Assembly: GCF_010728155.1 (NCBI RefSeq)
Contig: NZ_AP022605.1
Coordinates: forward strand, 186,001 to 250,000
Direction of reading: 5' to 3'
Origin: Mycolicibacterium doricum
Lineage (GTDB): Bacteria > Actinomycetota > Actinomycetes > Mycobacteriales > Mycobacteriaceae
Length of the DNA stretch: 64,000 bases
Part shown: positions 36,881-46,290 of the stretch, one piece after another
Numbering within the stretch: position 1 is the stretch's first letter
Layout: every line of letters starts with the position of its first letter
Notes under the pieces: model-generated
What the model saw: only the letters and a program-made list of their open reading frames with translations
Told to the model about the DNA's origin: nothing
The model's database searches: none
Position numbers and translations under genes: made by a program

Positions 36881-37747
36881 ATGGTCCCGCTCTGGTTCAC
36901 GCTGTCTGCGCTCTGCTTCGTGGGCGCAGCCGTGCTTCTCTACGTCGACATCGACCGTCGACGCGGGCTCGGCCGACGCCGGAAGTCGTGGGCCAAGTCG
37001 CACGGCTTCGACTACGAACACGAATCCGCCGACATCCTCAAACGCTGGAAACGCGGCGTGATGTCCACTGTCGGCGACGTCACCGCCAAGAACGTCGTGC
37101 TCGGTCAGATCCGCGGCGAGGCGGTGTTCATCTTCGACCTCGAGGATGTCGCCACCGTGATCGCGCTGCACCGCAAGGTCGGCACCAACGTCGTCGTGGA
37201 CATGCGGCTCAAGGGCATCAAAGAGCCCCGCGAGAACGACATCTGGCTGCTCGGGGCGATCGGTCCCCGCATGGTGTACTCCACCAACCTCGACGCGGCC
37301 CGCCGCGCCTGTGACCGGCGCATGGTCACCTTCGCCCACACCGCCCCAGACTGCGCCGAGATCATGTGGAACGAGCAGCATTGGACGCTGATCAGCATGC
37401 CGGTCAACAGCACGCGGGCCCAGTGGGACGAGGGTCTTCGTACCGTGCGGCAGTTCAACGACCTGCTGCGCGTGCTGCCGCCGATCCCGCAGACCGACTC
37501 CGTGCAAGCGGTGGCCCGGCGTAGCGGTTCACCCAGCCGGCCCACCACTCCCGCGCCGCATCGGCAGCCCGAACCGCCGCAGGGCCGCCCCGACGCCGGC
37601 CGTCCCGGCTTGGCCGCCCCGGCCCGTCCGTATGGGCAACGTCCCGACGCCGGCCGTCCCGACCGTCCGCCCGCAGCGCGGCCGGACACCGCGCCCCGGA
37701 CCCCGCCGGCGCGCAACGGGCACCAGTCGCCCAACTTCCAGCGCTGA
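36881..37747 (+). CDS. ttfA: TMM transport factor TtfA
   Basis: A 288-residue protein: one N-terminal membrane helix (PLWFTLSALCFVGAAVLLY), a basic patch (DRRRGLGRRRKSW), a cytoplasmic domain to about residue 210, and a disordered Pro/Arg-rich tail with PDAGRP repeats. It matches M. tuberculosis Rv0383c (TtfA), a partner of MmpL3 needed to export trehalose monomycolate for the outer membrane. The start is ATG 36881. As in M. tuberculosis it is next to clpB; a lone CTTGAGT half-site at 36837 is not enough to call HspR control. Confidence 0.93.
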   Translation: MVPLWFTLSALCFVGAAVLLYVDIDRRRGLGRRRKSWAKSHGFDYEHESADILKRWKRGVMSTVGDVTAKNVVLGQIRGEAVFIFDLEDVATVIALHRKVGTNVVVDMRLKGIKEPRENDIWLLGAIGPRMVYSTNLDAARRACDRRMVTFAHTAPDCAEIMWNEQHWTLISMPVNSTRAQWDEGLRTVRQFNDLLRVLPPIPQTDSVQAVARRSGSPSRPTTPAPHRQPEPPQGRPDAGRPGLAAPARPYGQRPDAGRPDRPPAARPDTAPRTPPARNGHQSPNFQR

Positions 37748-37762
37748 GCGCGCCCACCCGCA

Positions 37763-38536
37763 ATGCCCCGCCCCGTTGCGCTGATCACCGGACCGACTTC
37801 CGGCCTCGGTGAGGGCTTTGCGCGTCGCTACGCCGCCGACGGCTACGACCTCGTCCTCGTCGCCCGTGACCAAGCCCGTCTCGGCGCGCTCGCGGGGGAG
37901 CTCCGCAAGGCCGGCGCCGGCGTCGAGCTGCTGCCCGCCGACCTGGCCGAGGCCGACGACCGCACAAAAGTCGCCGAGCGGTTGTCCCAAGGCGTCCGGG
38001 TGCTGGTCAACAACGCCGGATTCGGCACCTCCGGAGAGTTCTGGACCGCCGACTACCCGCTACTGCAATCCCAGCTGGACGTCAACGTCACCGCGGTCAT
38101 GCAGCTCACCCACGCAGCTCTCCCCCCGATGCTCGACGCGCACGCCGGCACCGTCATCAACGTCGCGAGCGTGTCGGGTCTGCTTCCCGGTCGCGGGTCG
38201 ACGTACTCGGCGTCCAAGGCGTGGGTGATCGCGTTCTCCGAAGGGCTGGCCAACGGGCTCGGTGGGACCGGGGTCGGGGTGCACGCCCTGTGTCCCGGCT
38301 TCGTCCGCACCGAATTCCACCAGCGGGCCGGCATCGAGATGTCCGGTACGCCTTCGTGGATGTGGCTCGACGTCGACGACGTCGTCGGCGACTGCCTCTC
38401 CGACGTCGCCAAGGACAAGGTCGTCATCGTGCCCGGTGTGCAGTACAAGGTCATGACGACCGTCAGCCGGCTGGTCCCGCGGCACCTCGTCCGCGCCATG
38501 ACCAGGACCGTTGGCCGCGGTCGCGGCCGAACCTGA
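37763..38536 (+). CDS. Short-chain dehydrogenase/reductase
   Basis: A 257-residue classical SDR. Cofactor motif TGPTSGLGEG at 9-18, NNAGFG, catalytic Ser in NVASVSGLL, and YSASK with Tyr and Lys. It probably reduces or oxidises a hydrophobic substrate with NADP(H); an Arg follows the first strand. The substrate is unknown. It starts 15 bp after ttfA and is likely in its operon. Confidence 0.9.
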   Translation: MPRPVALITGPTSGLGEGFARRYAADGYDLVLVARDQARLGALAGELRKAGAGVELLPADLAEADDRTKVAERLSQGVRVLVNNAGFGTSGEFWTADYPLLQSQLDVNVTAVMQLTHAALPPMLDAHAGTVINVASVSGLLPGRGSTYSASKAWVIAFSEGLANGLGGTGVGVHALCPGFVRTEFHQRAGIEMSGTPSWMWLDVDDVVGDCLSDVAKDKVVIVPGVQYKVMTTVSRLVPRHLVRAMTRTVGRGRGRT

Positions 38537-38541
38537 TCGCC

Positions 38542-38661
38542 GTGGGCGCGCTCACCGCCGTCGCCGTGACGGTTCCGCTCGTCGCGGTCACCGGCTGCTC
38601 GGACTGCCGAGGATCGACCGACACCTACGCCGCGCCGACGCGCGCTGTGGAGCACCGATGA
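38542..38661 (+). CDS. Possible 39-residue lipoprotein
   Basis: From GTG 38542 the frame encodes a hydrophobic segment (ALTAVAVTVPLVAVTGC) ending in a lipobox with Cys at 19, then SDCRGSTDTYAAPTRA and TGA. The stop overlaps the ATG of the methyltransferase gene (ATGA). The n-region lacks basic residues unless an unusual earlier start is used, and there is no clear ribosome site. The lipobox and coupling argue for a real gene; the short length argues for caution. Confidence 0.4.
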   Translation: MGALTAVAVTVPLVAVTGCSDCRGSTDTYAAPTRAVEHR

Positions 38662-39314
38662 CTGAGGAACCGGGTCCCACCGAATGGGGTGAGGGCCCTG
38701 GCGTCGGGCCGTGGTCCGTAGAGAGAGCCGGTGACCCGCCCGACGATCCGCGCTACGATCCGGACCTGCTGCGTGACGGCGACACCCGCAACGTCGTCGA
38801 CGGCTACCGCTACTGGGCCCGCGAGGCGATCGTCGCCGACATCGACGGGCGCAGACACCCGCTGCACATCGCGATCGAGAACTTCGGCAACGACGCCAAC
38901 ATCGGCGCGGTGGTGCGCACCGCCAACGCCTTCGCGGTCGACACCGTGCACATCGTCGGCCGGCGCCGCTGGAATCGCCGCGGCGCCATGGTCACCGACC
39001 GCTACCAGCGCCTCCGCCATCACGACGGCACCGCCGAACTGCTCGACTTCGCGGCCACAGCGGGCCTGACCGCCGTCGCAGTCGACAACATCCCCGGTGC
39101 GGTGCCGCTGGAACACACCGATCTCCCGCGGGACTGCCTGCTGATCTTCGGTCAGGAGGGCCCCGGTATCACCGACGACGCGAAAGCCGGTGCACGGCTG
39201 ACGGTGTCAATTGCCTCGTTCGGCTCGACACGGAGCATCAACGCGGCCGTCGCCGCCGGCATCGCCATGCACACCTGGATCGTCCAGCATGCCGACCTCA
39301 GCAAGGCCTGGTAG
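38658..39314 (+). CDS. SPOUT-class (TrmH/SpoU) RNA 2'-O-methyltransferase
   Basis: A 218-residue protein from ATG 38658. After a disordered N-terminus of about 60 residues the SpoU motifs appear in order: NFGNDANIGAVVRTANAF (motif 1), LIFGQEGPGI (motif 2) and VSIASFGSTRSINAAVA (motif 3), which form the knotted SAM site. It resembles Rv0380c. It should methylate ribose in tRNA or rRNA; the target is unknown. Confidence 0.9.
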   Translation: MTEEPGPTEWGEGPGVGPWSVERAGDPPDDPRYDPDLLRDGDTRNVVDGYRYWAREAIVADIDGRRHPLHIAIENFGNDANIGAVVRTANAFAVDTVHIVGRRRWNRRGAMVTDRYQRLRHHDGTAELLDFAATAGLTAVAVDNIPGAVPLEHTDLPRDCLLIFGQEGPGITDDAKAGARLTVSIASFGSTRSINAAVAAGIAMHTWIVQHADLSKAW

Positions 39315-39413
39315 TAGTTCGGAGATCGCCAGGTCGTCGAGGGCCGCCATCAACGAGCCGCCCGCAGCCCGGGAACGGTATCAGCGGCCCGGCCGGTGAG
39401 GCAGGATCGACCC

Positions 39414-40586
39414 ATGGATCAGCTGTGGGCCAACCGGGCGGCAAGCGCCGAGGCGGCGATCACCCAACGGCACCTTCGACGCCTGTGGGGGTTGCCGGGT
39501 ACACAGCTCGGCGTGGTGGCCTGGCCGGCGGCCGGACCGCACAAGCGTTTGCGCACCTGGCACTACTGGTGGCAGGCCCACCTGCTGGACTGCCTCGTCG
39601 ACGCGCAGTTGCGCGAGCCGGATCCGGAGCGTCAGCGACGCATTGCTCGGCAGATCCGAGCACATCTCCTCCGCAACATAGGCCGGTGGACCAACGACTA
39701 CTACGACGACATGGCGTGGCTGGCGCTCGCCCTGGAACGCGCCGGCCGGCTCACCGGTGTGGCGAAGCCCCGCGCGCTCCACACACTGTGTGAACAGCTT
39801 GTCAACGCCTGGGTGCCGGAGGACGGTGGCGGCATCCCATGGCGCAAACAGGACCAGTTCTTCAACGCACCGGCCAACGGCCCGGCCGGGATCTTCCTGG
39901 TCCGTTATGACGACCGGCTGCGACGGGCTCAGCAGATGGCCGACTGGATCGACGAGGTGCTGATCGACCCGGACACCAAGCTGGTGTTCGACGGGGTCAA
40001 GGGCGGATCGCTGGTGCGCGCGCAGTACACCTACTGCCAGGGCGTGGTGCTCGGGCTGGAAACCGAACTGGCCGTGCGCATCGGCGCCGGTGAGCACGCC
40101 CTGCGGGTGCACCGACTGGTTCGGGCCGTCGCCGAACACATGGCCCCTGACGGCGTCATCAAAGGAGCCGGCGGCGGCGACGGCGGCCTGTTCAACGGCA
40201 TCCTCGCGCGCTACCTCGCCGTGGTCGCCACCACGCTTCCGGGAGACACCGCCGAGGACATCGCTGCCCGCGACACCGCGCGACGGCTCGTACTCGACTC
40301 CGCCGAGGCGGCCTGGGAGAACCGGCAGACCGTCGGCGTTGACGGGGGCGGGCTCCCGCTCTTCGGGGCGTTCTGGGAACGCGCCGCCGAACTGCCCACC
40401 GCCGCCGGCCGGCAGGCTGAATCCGTCGAGGGTGCGGTCAACGCCTCGGAGATCCCGGAACGGGATCTGTCGGTGCAACTGTCGGGATGGACGCTCATGG
40501 AGGCCGCACACGCGGTGAGCGCTCAGCCCTCCGGCGCGGGATCCACCGAGTCACGGCCCACCGAACCAGGTCCCGCCGGAACATGA
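39414..40586 (+). CDS. Glycoside hydrolase family 76-type protein (Rv0365c-like)
   Basis: A 390-residue (alpha/alpha)6 barrel protein from ATG 39414. The Trp-rich TWHYWWQAHLLDCLVDA and the paired acid motif WTNDYYDDMAWLALALERA are the signature of GH76, with Asp-Asp as catalytic residues. Known GH76 enzymes cut alpha-1,6-mannan, which is the backbone of mycobacterial LM/LAM. No signal peptide is visible, so it may act on intracellular glycans. Its stop overlaps the nhaA ATG (ATGA), so the two are coupled. Confidence 0.9.
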   Translation: MDQLWANRAASAEAAITQRHLRRLWGLPGTQLGVVAWPAAGPHKRLRTWHYWWQAHLLDCLVDAQLREPDPERQRRIARQIRAHLLRNIGRWTNDYYDDMAWLALALERAGRLTGVAKPRALHTLCEQLVNAWVPEDGGGIPWRKQDQFFNAPANGPAGIFLVRYDDRLRRAQQMADWIDEVLIDPDTKLVFDGVKGGSLVRAQYTYCQGVVLGLETELAVRIGAGEHALRVHRLVRAVAEHMAPDGVIKGAGGGDGGLFNGILARYLAVVATTLPGDTAEDIAARDTARRLVLDSAEAAWENRQTVGVDGGGLPLFGAFWERAAELPTAAGRQAESVEGAVNASEIPERDLSVQLSGWTLMEAAHAVSAQPSGAGSTESRPTEPGPAGT

Positions 40587-42433
40587 CCGAGGCGTCCGCC
40601 CGCACGCTCAGATCGCTGCCGAGCCGTTTCAACCGGGATCCGAAGACCCCGAGCTCGACCGACAACCGAGCCGCCGCACTGCTGCTTGCCTTCACCGTGC
40701 TGGCGGTGCTGTGGGCCAACTCGCCCTGGGCGCAAACCTATTCGACGTTCTGGGACACCGACGTCGCGGTGAGCTTCGGTGAGTACCGCGCCGAGTTGTC
40801 GGTCAAACACCTCGTCAACGACGGCCTGATGGCCTTCTTCTTCTTCATCGTCGGGCTGGAAGTCAAGGCCGAGTTCGTGATCGGTGAATTGACCGACCGG
40901 TCGCGGGCTGCGGTGCCCGTCGTCGCCGCCGTCGCCGGGCTGATCGTGCCCGCCGTCATCTTCCTCGTGTTCAACCCCTCGGGACAGGACGCACAGGCCT
41001 GGGGTGTGGTGATCTCCACCGACACGGCATTCCTGGTCGGCGCCCTGGCGGTGATCAAACCCAAATTCCCGGCCCGCCTGCGGATCTTCCTGTTGACGCT
41101 GGCCGTCGTCGACGATGTCGGCGCACTGGGCGCGATCGCGCTGTTCTACACAGACGATCTGATCCCGGCACCGCTGGCGGTCGCGGCACTGCTCATCGCC
41201 GCGCTGGCGGGCGTGCGCAAACTGCCCTCTCTTCGCGGACCCGCCTACGCCGTACTCGGTTTCGCCCTGTGGATCGCGCTGTACCTCGCGCACGTGCACC
41301 CGACACTGGCGGGTGTGGCTGTGGCCGTGCTGATCCCGGTATTCACTCCGGACCGCAAGCAGGTCGAGCAGACCCTCGGCCTCGTGCGGGCGTTCCGTCA
41401 GTCACCCAATCCGCAGTACGCCAGGGCGGTGACACGCGGCTTGCGCGAATCGGTCTCGATCAACGAGCGGCTGCAGACGGCCGTCGGTCCGTATGTGTCG
41501 TTCCTGGTGCTGCCCATCTTCGCCCTCGCCAACGCCGGTGTGCACCTCGACGAGGAGACCGTCGCCGCCGCCATGAGTTCGACGCTGACCTGGGGCGTGG
41601 TGGCCGGGTTGGTGATCGGGAAGTTCGTCGGGATCACCGCGGCCACCGCACTGATGAGTGCCACCGGGTGGGGCCGACTGGCGCCCGGGCTCTCGCTGCG
41701 GCGGGTGGCGGGCGGAGCGGCCCTGTCGGGGATCGGTTTCACGATCTCGCTGTTCATCGTCGACGTCGCGATCGAGGACCCGGCCCGTCAGGACCTGGCC
41801 CGCGTCGGCGTGTTGATCGCTTCGCTGCTGGCGTTCACGTTGAGCTGGGCGCTGTTCCGGCTCACCGACCGGGTCAGCCCACCCGAACCCGTCGGCCTGA
41901 CCCTGGTGCGTGCCGTCGACCCGCAGCGCGACCACATCCGGGGCCATCCGGACGCGCCGCTCATCCTCGTCGAGTACGGCGACTACGAATGCCCGTTCTG
42001 CGGCCGCGCGACCGGCGCCATCGACGAGGTGCGCGCTCACTTCGGCGACGACCTGCTGTACGTGTGGCGCCACTTCCCGCTGCAACGTGCGCACCCGCGG
42101 TCGTTCGACGCCGCCCGCGCCAGCGAAGGCGCCGCGCTGCAGGGCAAGTTCTTCGACATGGGCCGCGAGTTGTTCGCCCACCAGGACGACCTGGACTGGT
42201 CGGACATGTACCGCTACGCGGTCGCGATCGGGCTGGACATCGAACAGTTCGACCAGGATGTCCGGGTCCACCCCTCGAAGGTGCTGCACCGGGTGCGCGA
42301 CGACGCGCAGGACGCCGAGGTGATGGACCTCAACTCCACGCCCACGTTCTTCGTCAACGGGAAGCGCCACAAGGGGCCGTGGGATGCGGCCAGCCTGATC
42401 CGCGCGCTGGAGGCCGGCCGACCACCGCACTGA
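40583..42433 (+). CDS. nhaA: NhaA Na+/H+ antiporter fused to a DsbA-like thioredoxin domain
   Basis: A 616-residue fusion. Residues 25-430 are NhaA with about 12 helices, GLEVKAEF and the ion-binding Asp pair in AVVDDVGALGA (about 177-178). Residues 440-616 are a DsbA-like thioredoxin fold with CPFC at 470-473 and the cis-Pro in NSTPTFFVNG. The antiporter exchanges Na+ for protons; the fused domain might sense or catalyse thiol redox chemistry. The fused architecture is known in actinobacteria. ATG 40583 overlaps the upstream stop. Confidence 0.92.
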   Translation: MTEASARTLRSLPSRFNRDPKTPSSTDNRAAALLLAFTVLAVLWANSPWAQTYSTFWDTDVAVSFGEYRAELSVKHLVNDGLMAFFFFIVGLEVKAEFVIGELTDRSRAAVPVVAAVAGLIVPAVIFLVFNPSGQDAQAWGVVISTDTAFLVGALAVIKPKFPARLRIFLLTLAVVDDVGALGAIALFYTDDLIPAPLAVAALLIAALAGVRKLPSLRGPAYAVLGFALWIALYLAHVHPTLAGVAVAVLIPVFTPDRKQVEQTLGLVRAFRQSPNPQYARAVTRGLRESVSINERLQTAVGPYVSFLVLPIFALANAGVHLDEETVAAAMSSTLTWGVVAGLVIGKFVGITAATALMSATGWGRLAPGLSLRRVAGGAALSGIGFTISLFIVDVAIEDPARQDLARVGVLIASLLAFTLSWALFRLTDRVSPPEPVGLTLVRAVDPQRDHIRGHPDAPLILVEYGDYECPFCGRATGAIDEVRAHFGDDLLYVWRHFPLQRAHPRSFDAARASEGAALQGKFFDMGRELFAHQDDLDWSDMYRYAVAIGLDIEQFDQDVRVHPSKVLHRVRDDAQDAEVMDLNSTPTFFVNGKRHKGPWDAASLIRALEAGRPPH

Positions 42434-42511
42434 GCGTCCGCTCAGGACGCCTGGTTTGGCGAGCGTGAGAGATGTGCTGGACACCCGTTCCGTGAACTTT
42501 CCCGAGGTGCC

Positions 42512-43366
42512 ATGCTGAGCGGTATGGATCAGTACCGGCGCGACGGCCTGGTGTTCGATGTGCGTGACGAGGGACCGGCGGACGGCCCGGTTGTGGTGCT
42601 GCTGCACGGATTCCCCCAGCGCAACAGCAGCTGGGACGCGATCATCGAGCGGCTCACCGCGCAGGGCTACCGCTGCCTGGCGCCGAACCAGCGGGGATAT
42701 TCGCCCGGCGCGCGGCCGCGGCGCCGCCGTGACTACCGCATGGCGGAACTGGTCGCCGACGTCGGCGCGCTGATCGACGCCAGCGGCGCGCAGCGCGTGC
42801 ACGTCGTCGGCCACGACTGGGGTGCGGCGGTCGCGTGGAGCGTCGCCGCGGAGATGCCCGAGCGGCTCGCCACGGTGGTCCCGGTGTCGGTGCCGCATCC
42901 GGGAGCGTTCCTCAAGGCGCTCGCGACCAGCAGGCAGGGCCTGGCGTCCTGGTACATGTATTTCTTCCAGCTGCCCTATGTGCCCGAACTACTGCTGACC
43001 CGGCGACGGGGCGCGTTGGCGACGGGGGCGCTGCGCCGCATGGGACAGACCCAAGCCGCCGCCGAGCGCGACGTCGCCGCCATGCTGGAACCGGGAGCCC
43101 TGACCGCAGGCATCAACTGGTACCGCGGGATGCCGTTGATGGATCCGCGCGCCACCGGCGGCAAGATCACCGTGCCGACGATGTTCGTGTGGAGCGACGA
43201 GGATCCCGCGCTGCTGGCCAAGGGCGCCTACGACACCGCGCGCTACGTGTCGGGGAAGTACCGGTTCGAGATCATGTCCGGGGCCTCGCACTGGATCCCC
43301 GAGGAACGGCCCGACGAACTCGCGGGCCTGCTGCTGGAGTGGTTCGCCGCCCACCCGACCACCTGA
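42512..43366 (+). CDS. Alpha/beta hydrolase, epoxide-hydrolase type
   Basis: A 284-residue hydrolase (start ATG 42512 with GAGGTG upstream; ATG 42524 possible). Oxyanion motif HGFP, nucleophile Asp in VVGHDWGAAVAW, acid in WSDEDPAL and His in SGASHWIPEE, a complete catalytic set for epoxide or haloalkane-type hydrolysis. The substrate is unknown. The 42434-42511 spacer contains a short CTGAGC/GCTCAG hairpin over the nhaA stop. Confidence 0.88.
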   Translation: MLSGMDQYRRDGLVFDVRDEGPADGPVVVLLHGFPQRNSSWDAIIERLTAQGYRCLAPNQRGYSPGARPRRRRDYRMAELVADVGALIDASGAQRVHVVGHDWGAAVAWSVAAEMPERLATVVPVSVPHPGAFLKALATSRQGLASWYMYFFQLPYVPELLLTRRRGALATGALRRMGQTQAAAERDVAAMLEPGALTAGINWYRGMPLMDPRATGGKITVPTMFVWSDEDPALLAKGAYDTARYVSGKYRFEIMSGASHWIPEERPDELAGLLLEWFAAHPTT

Positions 43367-43389
43367 GCCCGCACCGTACGGTTGGGGCA

Positions 43390-44301
43390 GTGGGTGATCC
43401 CAGCAAGTCGATCGTCGAATTCCCCGCCCGCATCGGTGTCTGGTGGGCCAGTGAGACGTGGTCGATCACCGACGCGCAGGACGTCGCAAGGGAGATCGAG
43501 GCGCTCGGCTTCGGCTCACTGTTCATCCCCGAGGTGGCGGGCAAGGAGTGCCTGACGCAGTCGGCGGCGTTCCTGGCGGCCACCGACCGGCTGGTAGTCG
43601 GTACCGGCATCGCCAACATCCACGTTCGGCTGCCCTCGGCGGCGGAGACCGGGGGGCGCACGCTGGGCGCGCTGCACCCGAACCGCTTCGTGCTCGGGCT
43701 CGGAGTGAGCCACGCTCCGCTGGTCGAACACGCGATGGGCGGGACGTACGCGAAACCGCTCGCGACCATGCGCACCTATCTCGAGCGGATGGCCGCGGTG
43801 TCCGAGGCGATCGAACCCGGTGCGCCGCGGCCGGTCCGGCTGCTCGCGGCCTTGGGCCCGAAGATGATCGAGCTGTCCGGGACCTACGCCGACGGTGCCC
43901 ATCCGTACCTCGTCACGCCCGGGCAGACCCGCACCACACGTCAGATCCTCGGGCCGGACAAGTGGATCGTCTCCGAGCAGGCGGTCGCGATCGGCGGCGA
44001 CGACGCCGACCAGCTGCGTCGCGCGCACCAACACCTCGACGTATACAGCGGGCTGCCGAACTACCGGAATTCCTGGTTGCGTCAGGGATTCGACGAATCG
44101 GATCTGGTGCGCGGCGGCTCGGATCGATTGGCCCGCGCGATCGTCGGCATGGGATCGGTCGAGCAGGCCGCCGCCTCGGTGACCGCACACCTCGACGCCG
44201 GCGCCGACCATGTGGTGCTGCAGGTCCTCGGCGACGATCCGACGGCCGATCCGCGGCCGGCGCTGCGTGAGCTCGCCGACGTGCTGGGGCTCAGAACGTA
44301 G
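43390..44301 (+). CDS. LLM-class F420-dependent oxidoreductase
   Basis: A 303-residue luciferase-like enzyme (TIGR03620 type) from GTG 43390. Blocks include RIGVWWASETWS, FGSLFIPEVAGKE, VVGTGIANIHVRLPS and RFVLGLGVSHAPLVE. It uses F420H2 or flavin; the substrate is unknown. It follows the hydrolase gene by 23 bp and may be in one transcription unit with it and the nitronate-monooxygenase-like gene. Confidence 0.87.
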   Translation: MGDPSKSIVEFPARIGVWWASETWSITDAQDVAREIEALGFGSLFIPEVAGKECLTQSAAFLAATDRLVVGTGIANIHVRLPSAAETGGRTLGALHPNRFVLGLGVSHAPLVEHAMGGTYAKPLATMRTYLERMAAVSEAIEPGAPRPVRLLAALGPKMIELSGTYADGAHPYLVTPGQTRTTRQILGPDKWIVSEQAVAIGGDDADQLRRAHQHLDVYSGLPNYRNSWLRQGFDESDLVRGGSDRLARAIVGMGSVEQAAASVTAHLDAGADHVVLQVLGDDPTADPRPALRELADVLGLRT

Positions 44302-44418
44302 CTCTCAGCGCGGCGGAGCCCTCCACTATTGGGGACATGCGGGGCCCTGCGGCGGAACTTCGGGGGACACGACGCCGACGGCCGCATTCTCGTGGCACGA
44401 TCACCACGAGGAGCATCG

Positions 44419-45441
44419 ATGACGTCACCACTGACCGACCTGGGTGTCCGTCTACCCGTGATCGCCGCACCCATGGCGGGCGGCGCCACGACCGCCGCCA
44501 TGGTCAACGCGGCCGCCGCCGCGGGCAGCCTCAGTCTGCTCGCAGCGGGGTACAAGACGCCCGAAGCCCTGCGGACGGAGATCGCGACCGTGCGCGCGGC
44601 GTCGGTCCCGTTCGGCGTCAACGTCTTCGCGCCGAACCCGGTGCCCATCGACGTCGACGCCTATCGCCGGTACGCGGCCGCCGTCCAATCCGAGGCGGAC
44701 CGCTATGGCCTGACCCTGCCCGCCGACCCGAATGACGACGACGATGCGTTCGACGCGAAGATCGACCTGCTGCGCGCCGATCCGGTGCCGATCGTGAGTT
44801 TCACCTTCGGCCTGCCCGGCGGCGACGTCATCCGGGCGTTGCAGAAGGCCGGCACCACGGTCGTTCAGACCGTCACCTCGGTGCAGGAAGCCGAGGCGTC
44901 CGCGGCCGCCGGGGTCGACATGCTCGCCGTGCAGGGGTGGGTCGCCGGCGGGCACTCGGGCACCTTCACTCCCGAGCGCATGCCCGCACCGGTGCCGCTC
45001 ACCGACCTCGTGCGACAGGTGCTCGACAAGGTCGGTCTACCCGTCATCGCGGCAGGCGGACTCGCCGCCGCCTCTGAGGTGACAGCGGTGCTGCGCGCCG
45101 GGGCGTCCGCCGCGGCCGTCGGCACAGTGCTGTTGCGAGCCGAGGAGAGCGGCGCCTCGGCCTCCCACAAAGCCGCGCTGGCTGATCCATCGCGCACCGA
45201 GACGGTCCTCACCCGTGCATTCACCGGGCGCCCCGCACGCGGGCTGCGCAACCGGTTCATCGACCGGTTCGAGGCCTCCGCGCCGCTGGGTTATCCCGCG
45301 ATCCACCACCTGACGAGCCCGCTGCGCAAAGCGGCGGCCGCGGCCGGCGACTCCGACGTCATCCACCTGTGGGCCGGTACGGGCTACCGGCACGCCGCCG
45401 AGAAGCCGACAGCGGCGATCCTGACCGAGCTCGCCGGTTAA
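44419..45441 (+). CDS. Nitronate monooxygenase-like flavoprotein
   Basis: A 340-residue TIM-barrel FMN enzyme from ATG 44419, with GAGGAG upstream. Diagnostic stretches are PVIAAPMAGGATT, PFGVNVFAPNP, VSFTFGLP, QGWVAGGHSG (with the family His) and PVIAAGGLAAASEV. Such enzymes oxidise alkyl nitronates or act as related flavin oxidases; the substrate here is unknown. Its TAA overlaps the stop of the convergent DedA gene by 3 bases. Confidence 0.88.
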   Translation: MTSPLTDLGVRLPVIAAPMAGGATTAAMVNAAAAAGSLSLLAAGYKTPEALRTEIATVRAASVPFGVNVFAPNPVPIDVDAYRRYAAAVQSEADRYGLTLPADPNDDDDAFDAKIDLLRADPVPIVSFTFGLPGGDVIRALQKAGTTVVQTVTSVQEAEASAAAGVDMLAVQGWVAGGHSGTFTPERMPAPVPLTDLVRQVLDKVGLPVIAAGGLAAASEVTAVLRAGASAAAVGTVLLRAEESGASASHKAALADPSRTETVLTRAFTGRPARGLRNRFIDRFEASAPLGYPAIHHLTSPLRKAAAAAGDSDVIHLWAGTGYRHAAEKPTAAILTELAG

Positions 45442-46133
45442 GCCAGATCGATCGGCCGAGCGGCGATCCCGGCCTGCTTCGCGGCGCGGCGCCGCTTGTA
45501 GTACTCGATGAACATGGGCGCGACTGAGGCCAGCACGATGGCGATGAAGATCGGTTCGAGCAGCTTCTGGATGATCTCGAACTGGCCGAGGGTGTAGCCC
45601 AGCAGCACCAGCCCGACCCCCCAGACAACGGCGCCGAGGATGTTGAACAGCGCGAAGACCGGATAACTCATCCGGGCAGCGCCCGCGGTGAGGGGGGCCA
45701 GCGTCCGCACGATCGGCACGAACCGGGCGAGCACGATCGCGAACGGTCCGCGCGCCTCGAAGAACAGATGCGCCTCGTCGAGGTACTTCTGCTTGAGGAA
45801 CCGGGCGTCGGGTTTGAACATCGCCGTGCCGACGTTGCGGCCGATCCAGTAGCCGACTTGGCCGCCCAGGATCGCGGCGATGGGGATGAAGACCAGCAGC
45901 TGCCACAGCTGGAAGTTGATCGGCTCACCGCCGTCGGCGGCCACCGCGGCCGTCCCGGCCGCCAACATGCCCGCCACGAACAGCAGCGAGTCACCGGGAA
46001 GTACCGGGAACAGCAGCCCGGATTCGACGAAGATCACGACCAGCAGGCCCACCAGCGCCCAGGTCCCGAAGTAGCCGAGCAGCGTCATCGGATCCAGGAA
46101 GTCGGGCATGAGGGCCAGATGGGTGGTCGTCAT
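45438..46133 (-). CDS. DedA-family membrane protein
   Basis: A 231-residue protein from ATG 46133. About five or six membrane segments, with the DedA signatures FVESGLLFPVLPGDSLLF, GGQVGYWIGRNVG and ARFVPIVRTLAPLTAGAARM. DedA proteins flip phospholipid or undecaprenyl phosphate and affect envelope pH and antibiotic tolerance. It corresponds to Rv0364, which also neighbours fba in M. tuberculosis. It is divergent from fba across 157 bp. Confidence 0.9.
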   Translation of the reverse strand: MTTTHLALMPDFLDPMTLLGYFGTWALVGLLVVIFVESGLLFPVLPGDSLLFVAGMLAAGTAAVAADGGEPINFQLWQLLVFIPIAAILGGQVGYWIGRNVGTAMFKPDARFLKQKYLDEAHLFFEARGPFAIVLARFVPIVRTLAPLTAGAARMSYPVFALFNILGAVVWGVGLVLLGYTLGQFEIIQKLLEPIFIAIVLASVAPMFIEYYKRRRAAKQAGIAARPIDLA

Positions 46134-46290
46134 GGGTACCCAAGATACCGGTCCAGGGTTGCCGCCACCCGGAGCGAGCCGTTGACCCTCGTCCACGTCG
46201 GCCGAGGCCTACGCCGCGATGGACCAGCGCCGCGCGGTACCGCTTGGTTCTCACCAGGTGATCACGCCCGAATAGGGGGATACTTCCTCT

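Noticed and set aside
42430..42445. CTGAGC-GTCC-GCTCAG hairpin over the nhaA stop as a terminator
   Set aside because: Stem of only 6 bp and no T run; too weak to call.
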